The translations under genes were made by a program, and so were the position numbers. From NCBI RefSeq assembly GCF_000025545.1, contig NC_013889.1:1171501-1235500 (forward strand): a stretch of 64,000 nucleotides of DNA. The letters are read 5' to 3'. The stretch comes from Thioalkalivibrio sp. K90mix. GTDB taxonomy: Bacteria > Pseudomonadota > Gammaproteobacteria > Ectothiorhodospirales > Ectothiorhodospiraceae. Positions within the stretch are counted from its first letter, which is position 1. Each line of letters opens with the position of its first letter. The notes under the pieces are model-generated. The model saw only the letters and a program-made list of their open reading frames with translations. It had not been told where the DNA came from and searched no databases. Of this stretch, positions 62,250 to 64,000 are shown one piece after another.

Positions 62250-62265
62250 TGGCATGGCCTTTGCT
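62250..62265 (+). promoter_or_regulatory. Sigma-54 promoter upstream of fliE
   Basis: TGGCATGGCCTTTGCT matches the TGGCAyr-N4-TTGCw consensus at every key position. It lies about 96 bp before the fliE start and just after the flrC stop. Confidence 0.9.
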
Positions 62266-62360
62266 TCGTGCTATTTCGGCGCCGACCGGCCACACGGGCA
62301 TTGGCGCGAAGGGAAAGACACGCGCACGTGGGCGTGGATGGTGAATAGGGGAGTCGGATC

Positions 62361-62690
62361 ATGAGCGAGATGCAGATTCAGAACGTGCTGGCCCAGATGC
62401 GCCAACTGACCCAGAGCTCGGGCGTGGAGGGGACCAATCCCGCACAGCAGCCGGGCAAGGTCGGCGGGGCGGAGTTCCAGAACGTATTGCGCGACTCGCT
62501 GCGCGGGGTGAATGATGTTCAGCAGAGTGCGACCGATCTGCAGACTCGCTTCGAGTTGGGCGACGAGAACGTCAGCCTGCCCCAGGTCATGGTGGCGATG
62601 AACAAGTCGAGCATCGCGTTCGAGGCCACGAACCAGGTGCGCAACCGGCTCCTGAATGCGTATCAGGAAATCATGCGGATGCAGGTCTGA
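62361..62690 (+). CDS. fliE: Flagellar hook-basal body protein FliE
   Basis: This 109-residue FliE links the MS ring to the rod. The conserved C-terminal half is present: FQNVLRDSLRGVNDVQQSAT, then LPQVMVAMNKSSIAFEATNQ and VRNRLLNAYQEIMRMQV. Length is normal. GGGGAG precedes the ATG. It is the first gene of the flagellar basal body operon seen here and is followed by fliF. Confidence 0.96.
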   Translation: MSEMQIQNVLAQMRQLTQSSGVEGTNPAQQPGKVGGAEFQNVLRDSLRGVNDVQQSATDLQTRFELGDENVSLPQVMVAMNKSSIAFEATNQVRNRLLNAYQEIMRMQV

Positions 62691-62719
62691 TGCGCGGACC
62701 CCACGGAGAATAAGTACTC

Positions 62720-64000
62720 ATGGCCGAGAACGCACAATCCCTGCCGACCGTAATCACGGGCGGTATCCGCGAGTTCAATGGCATGCCGGCGGGGCGCCAG
62801 CTTGCGCTTCTGGGGATGCTCGCCGGCGCGATCGTGGTGATCGTGGCGGTACTGTACTGGGCCTTTCGGCCCACCTATGTGCCCCTGTTTCCGCGTATGG
62901 AGAGCGAGGAAGCGGCAGAAGTGGTGCAGGCGCTTTCTCAGGCGGGAATTTCGTACCAGGTGGATGCCACGACCGGACAGGTGAAGGTACCCCAGGGCGA
63001 TGTAGCCGAGGCGCGTCTTCAGCTGGCATCGGAAGGCCTGCCGCGCTCGGGCGATGTGGGCTTCGAGTTGCTGCAGGAAGACACTGGACTGGGTACCAGC
63101 CGTATGGTCGAGGGGGCGCGTTTTCATCGTGCGATGGAAGGGGAGCTGGCGCGCACCGTTGCGTCCCTGGACGCGGTCGAACGGGCGCGCGTGCATATTG
63201 CGCAGGCCGAGCAGTCGGTGTTCGTACGCGATCGCCGGCCTGCCAGTGCCTCGGTGGTCGTTCATCTGCGTGGAAGTCGATCGCTTTCCGATTCGCAGGT
63301 GGCCGCGATCGTGCATCTGGTGGCCTCCAGCACCTCGGAGCTCGAGGCGGAGCGGGTGACGGTGGTCGATCAGCGTGGCCGTCTGTTGACGCAGGACGGC
63401 GCCGACCGCGGTGGCATGGCGAGCAGTGATCGCCTGTCCTTCTCGCGCGAGGTCGAGCAACGTTATGCCGAACGGATCCATGATCTGCTGGCCCCGATCG
63501 TGGGTTCGGACAAGGTGCGCGTCCAGGTCAATGCCGATATCGATTTTTCGCAGGTGGAACGTACCGAGGAGCTCTACGACCCGGAGACCATCGCCTTGCG
63601 CTCGGAGCAGACGCGCGAAGACGAGCGTACGGGGATGGACGGGGGCCCCGCTGGCGTCCCCGGTGCCCTGACGAATCAGCCGCCGGAGGGTGGAGCGGTT
63701 GAAGACCCGGAAGGCGAGATGGCCCCGGCCCCGTTGCCGACGAGCCGCAGCGCCAACGTTACGCGTAACTATGAGGTCGATCGACGCATCAACCATATCC
63801 GCGAGGCGCCGGGCGGTATCCGCCGGGTGTCCACCGCGGTGGTGGTGGACTTCCGTGAGCAGGTGGGCGAGGACGGCGCCACCGAGAGCGTGGCGCGCGA
63901 TGCGGAGGAGCTGGAACGGATCGAAGCGCTGGTGCGGGAAGCGGTTGGATTCTCGGAGGCCCGAGGCGATACGCTGAACGTCGTGACGGCGCCCTTTGAG
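62720..64000 (+). CDS. fliF: Flagellar M-ring protein FliF, 3' end outside window
   Basis: The frame from ATG 62720 stays open to the window edge (427 codons seen; FliF is usually about 550). It shows the N-terminal membrane helix (LALLGMLAGAIVVIVAVLYW), the YscJ/FliF ring-building domain (EEAAEVVQALSQAGISYQVD; GLPRSGDVGFELLQED) and the second domain with RRINHIREAPGGIRRVSTAV. FliF assembles into the MS ring in the inner membrane. It follows fliE by 29 bp with GGAGAA as its ribosome site. Confidence 0.97.
   Translation, partial: MAENAQSLPTVITGGIREFNGMPAGRQLALLGMLAGAIVVIVAVLYWAFRPTYVPLFPRMESEEAAEVVQALSQAGISYQVDATTGQVKVPQGDVAEARLQLASEGLPRSGDVGFELLQEDTGLGTSRMVEGARFHRAMEGELARTVASLDAVERARVHIAQAEQSVFVRDRRPASASVVVHLRGSRSLSDSQVAAIVHLVASSTSELEAERVTVVDQRGRLLTQDGADRGGMASSDRLSFSREVEQRYAERIHDLLAPIVGSDKVRVQVNADIDFSQVERTEELYDPETIALRSEQTREDERTGMDGGPAGVPGALTNQPPEGGAVEDPEGEMAPAPLPTSRSANVTRNYEVDRRINHIREAPGGIRRVSTAVVVDFREQVGEDGATESVARDAEELERIEALVREAVGFSEARGDTLNVVTAPFE

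Overview
The window looks like chromosome from a high-GC gammaproteobacterium, most plausibly a haloalkaliphilic sulfur oxidiser of the Thioalkalivibrio/Ectothiorhodospiraceae type. This rests on soxB, a class I fructose-bisphosphate aldolase, a gammaproteobacterial flagellar regulator block (atypical PilZ protein, FlrA/FleQ, FlrC/FleR, fliE, fliF), a one-piece proteobacterial PurL and a proteobacterial tmRNA. The species assignment is inference; no 16S or database search was possible.

Layout. Positions 1-46,373 are an accessory, mobile-element-rich region. It opens with two overlapping tyrosine recombinase genes (the first cut by the window edge). Next come a graveyard of toxin-antitoxin-type genes: an orphan MNT nucleotidyltransferase, a HigBA pair whose toxin carries an in-frame amber codon, a truncated SRAP/YedK-like gene and an intact RelE-type/HTH pair. 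A complete IS5-group element (CTAG target duplication) splits a 43-codon membrane-protein gene, and a two-repeat relic resembling a type I-E CRISPR array follows. From 9.8 to 21.9 kb there are mostly uncharacterised genes: two coupled hypotheticals, HicB-like and short acidic proteins, small lipoproteins, an outer-membrane barrel, a PAS-GGDEF cyclase, a double-AAA ATPase and a WYL regulator with a partner gene. A broken copy of the WYL regulator lies 4 kb away.

The main system is a type 1 BREX phage-defence locus at 23.6-40.7 kb: brxA, brxB, brxC, pglX, pglZ, brxL. It differs from the textbook order in several ways. brxC is cut by an IS256-family insertion with a perfect 9-bp target duplication, and precise excision would restore the frame. 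An AT-rich gene joining a membrane helix, Sel1-like repeats and a Vsr/DUF559-type nuclease domain sits between brxC and pglX. A winged-helix regulator plus AbiEii-like nucleotidyltransferase pair sits between pglX and pglZ and is translationally coupled to pglZ and brxL. Upstream of that pair is a four-site, perfectly symmetric GCTAACA operator. A gene for a secreted coiled-coil protein lies just upstream of brxA. An IS3-family element flanks brxL.

The island's right end carries a compact minus-strand operon (xis, int, a 96-aa unknown, a YhaM/TraI-like HD protein), all overlapping. It is divergent from a ribbon-helix-helix gene across an intergenic region with GTATAG/CTATAC operators, and lies next to tRNA-Val(GAC), the likely attachment region.

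From 46.4 kb to the end the genes are core: phospholipase D/cardiolipin synthase-like lipoprotein, SnoaL-like protein, RDD protein, fructose-bisphosphate aldolase, soxB, rlmM, ssrA (tag ANDDNYALAA), YjbQ, purL and the start of a flagellar cluster. Two good sigma-54 promoters fit the FlrA to FlrC to fliE cascade, although the FlrC-like receiver lacks its phospho-acceptor Asp and no FlrB kinase gene lies between them.
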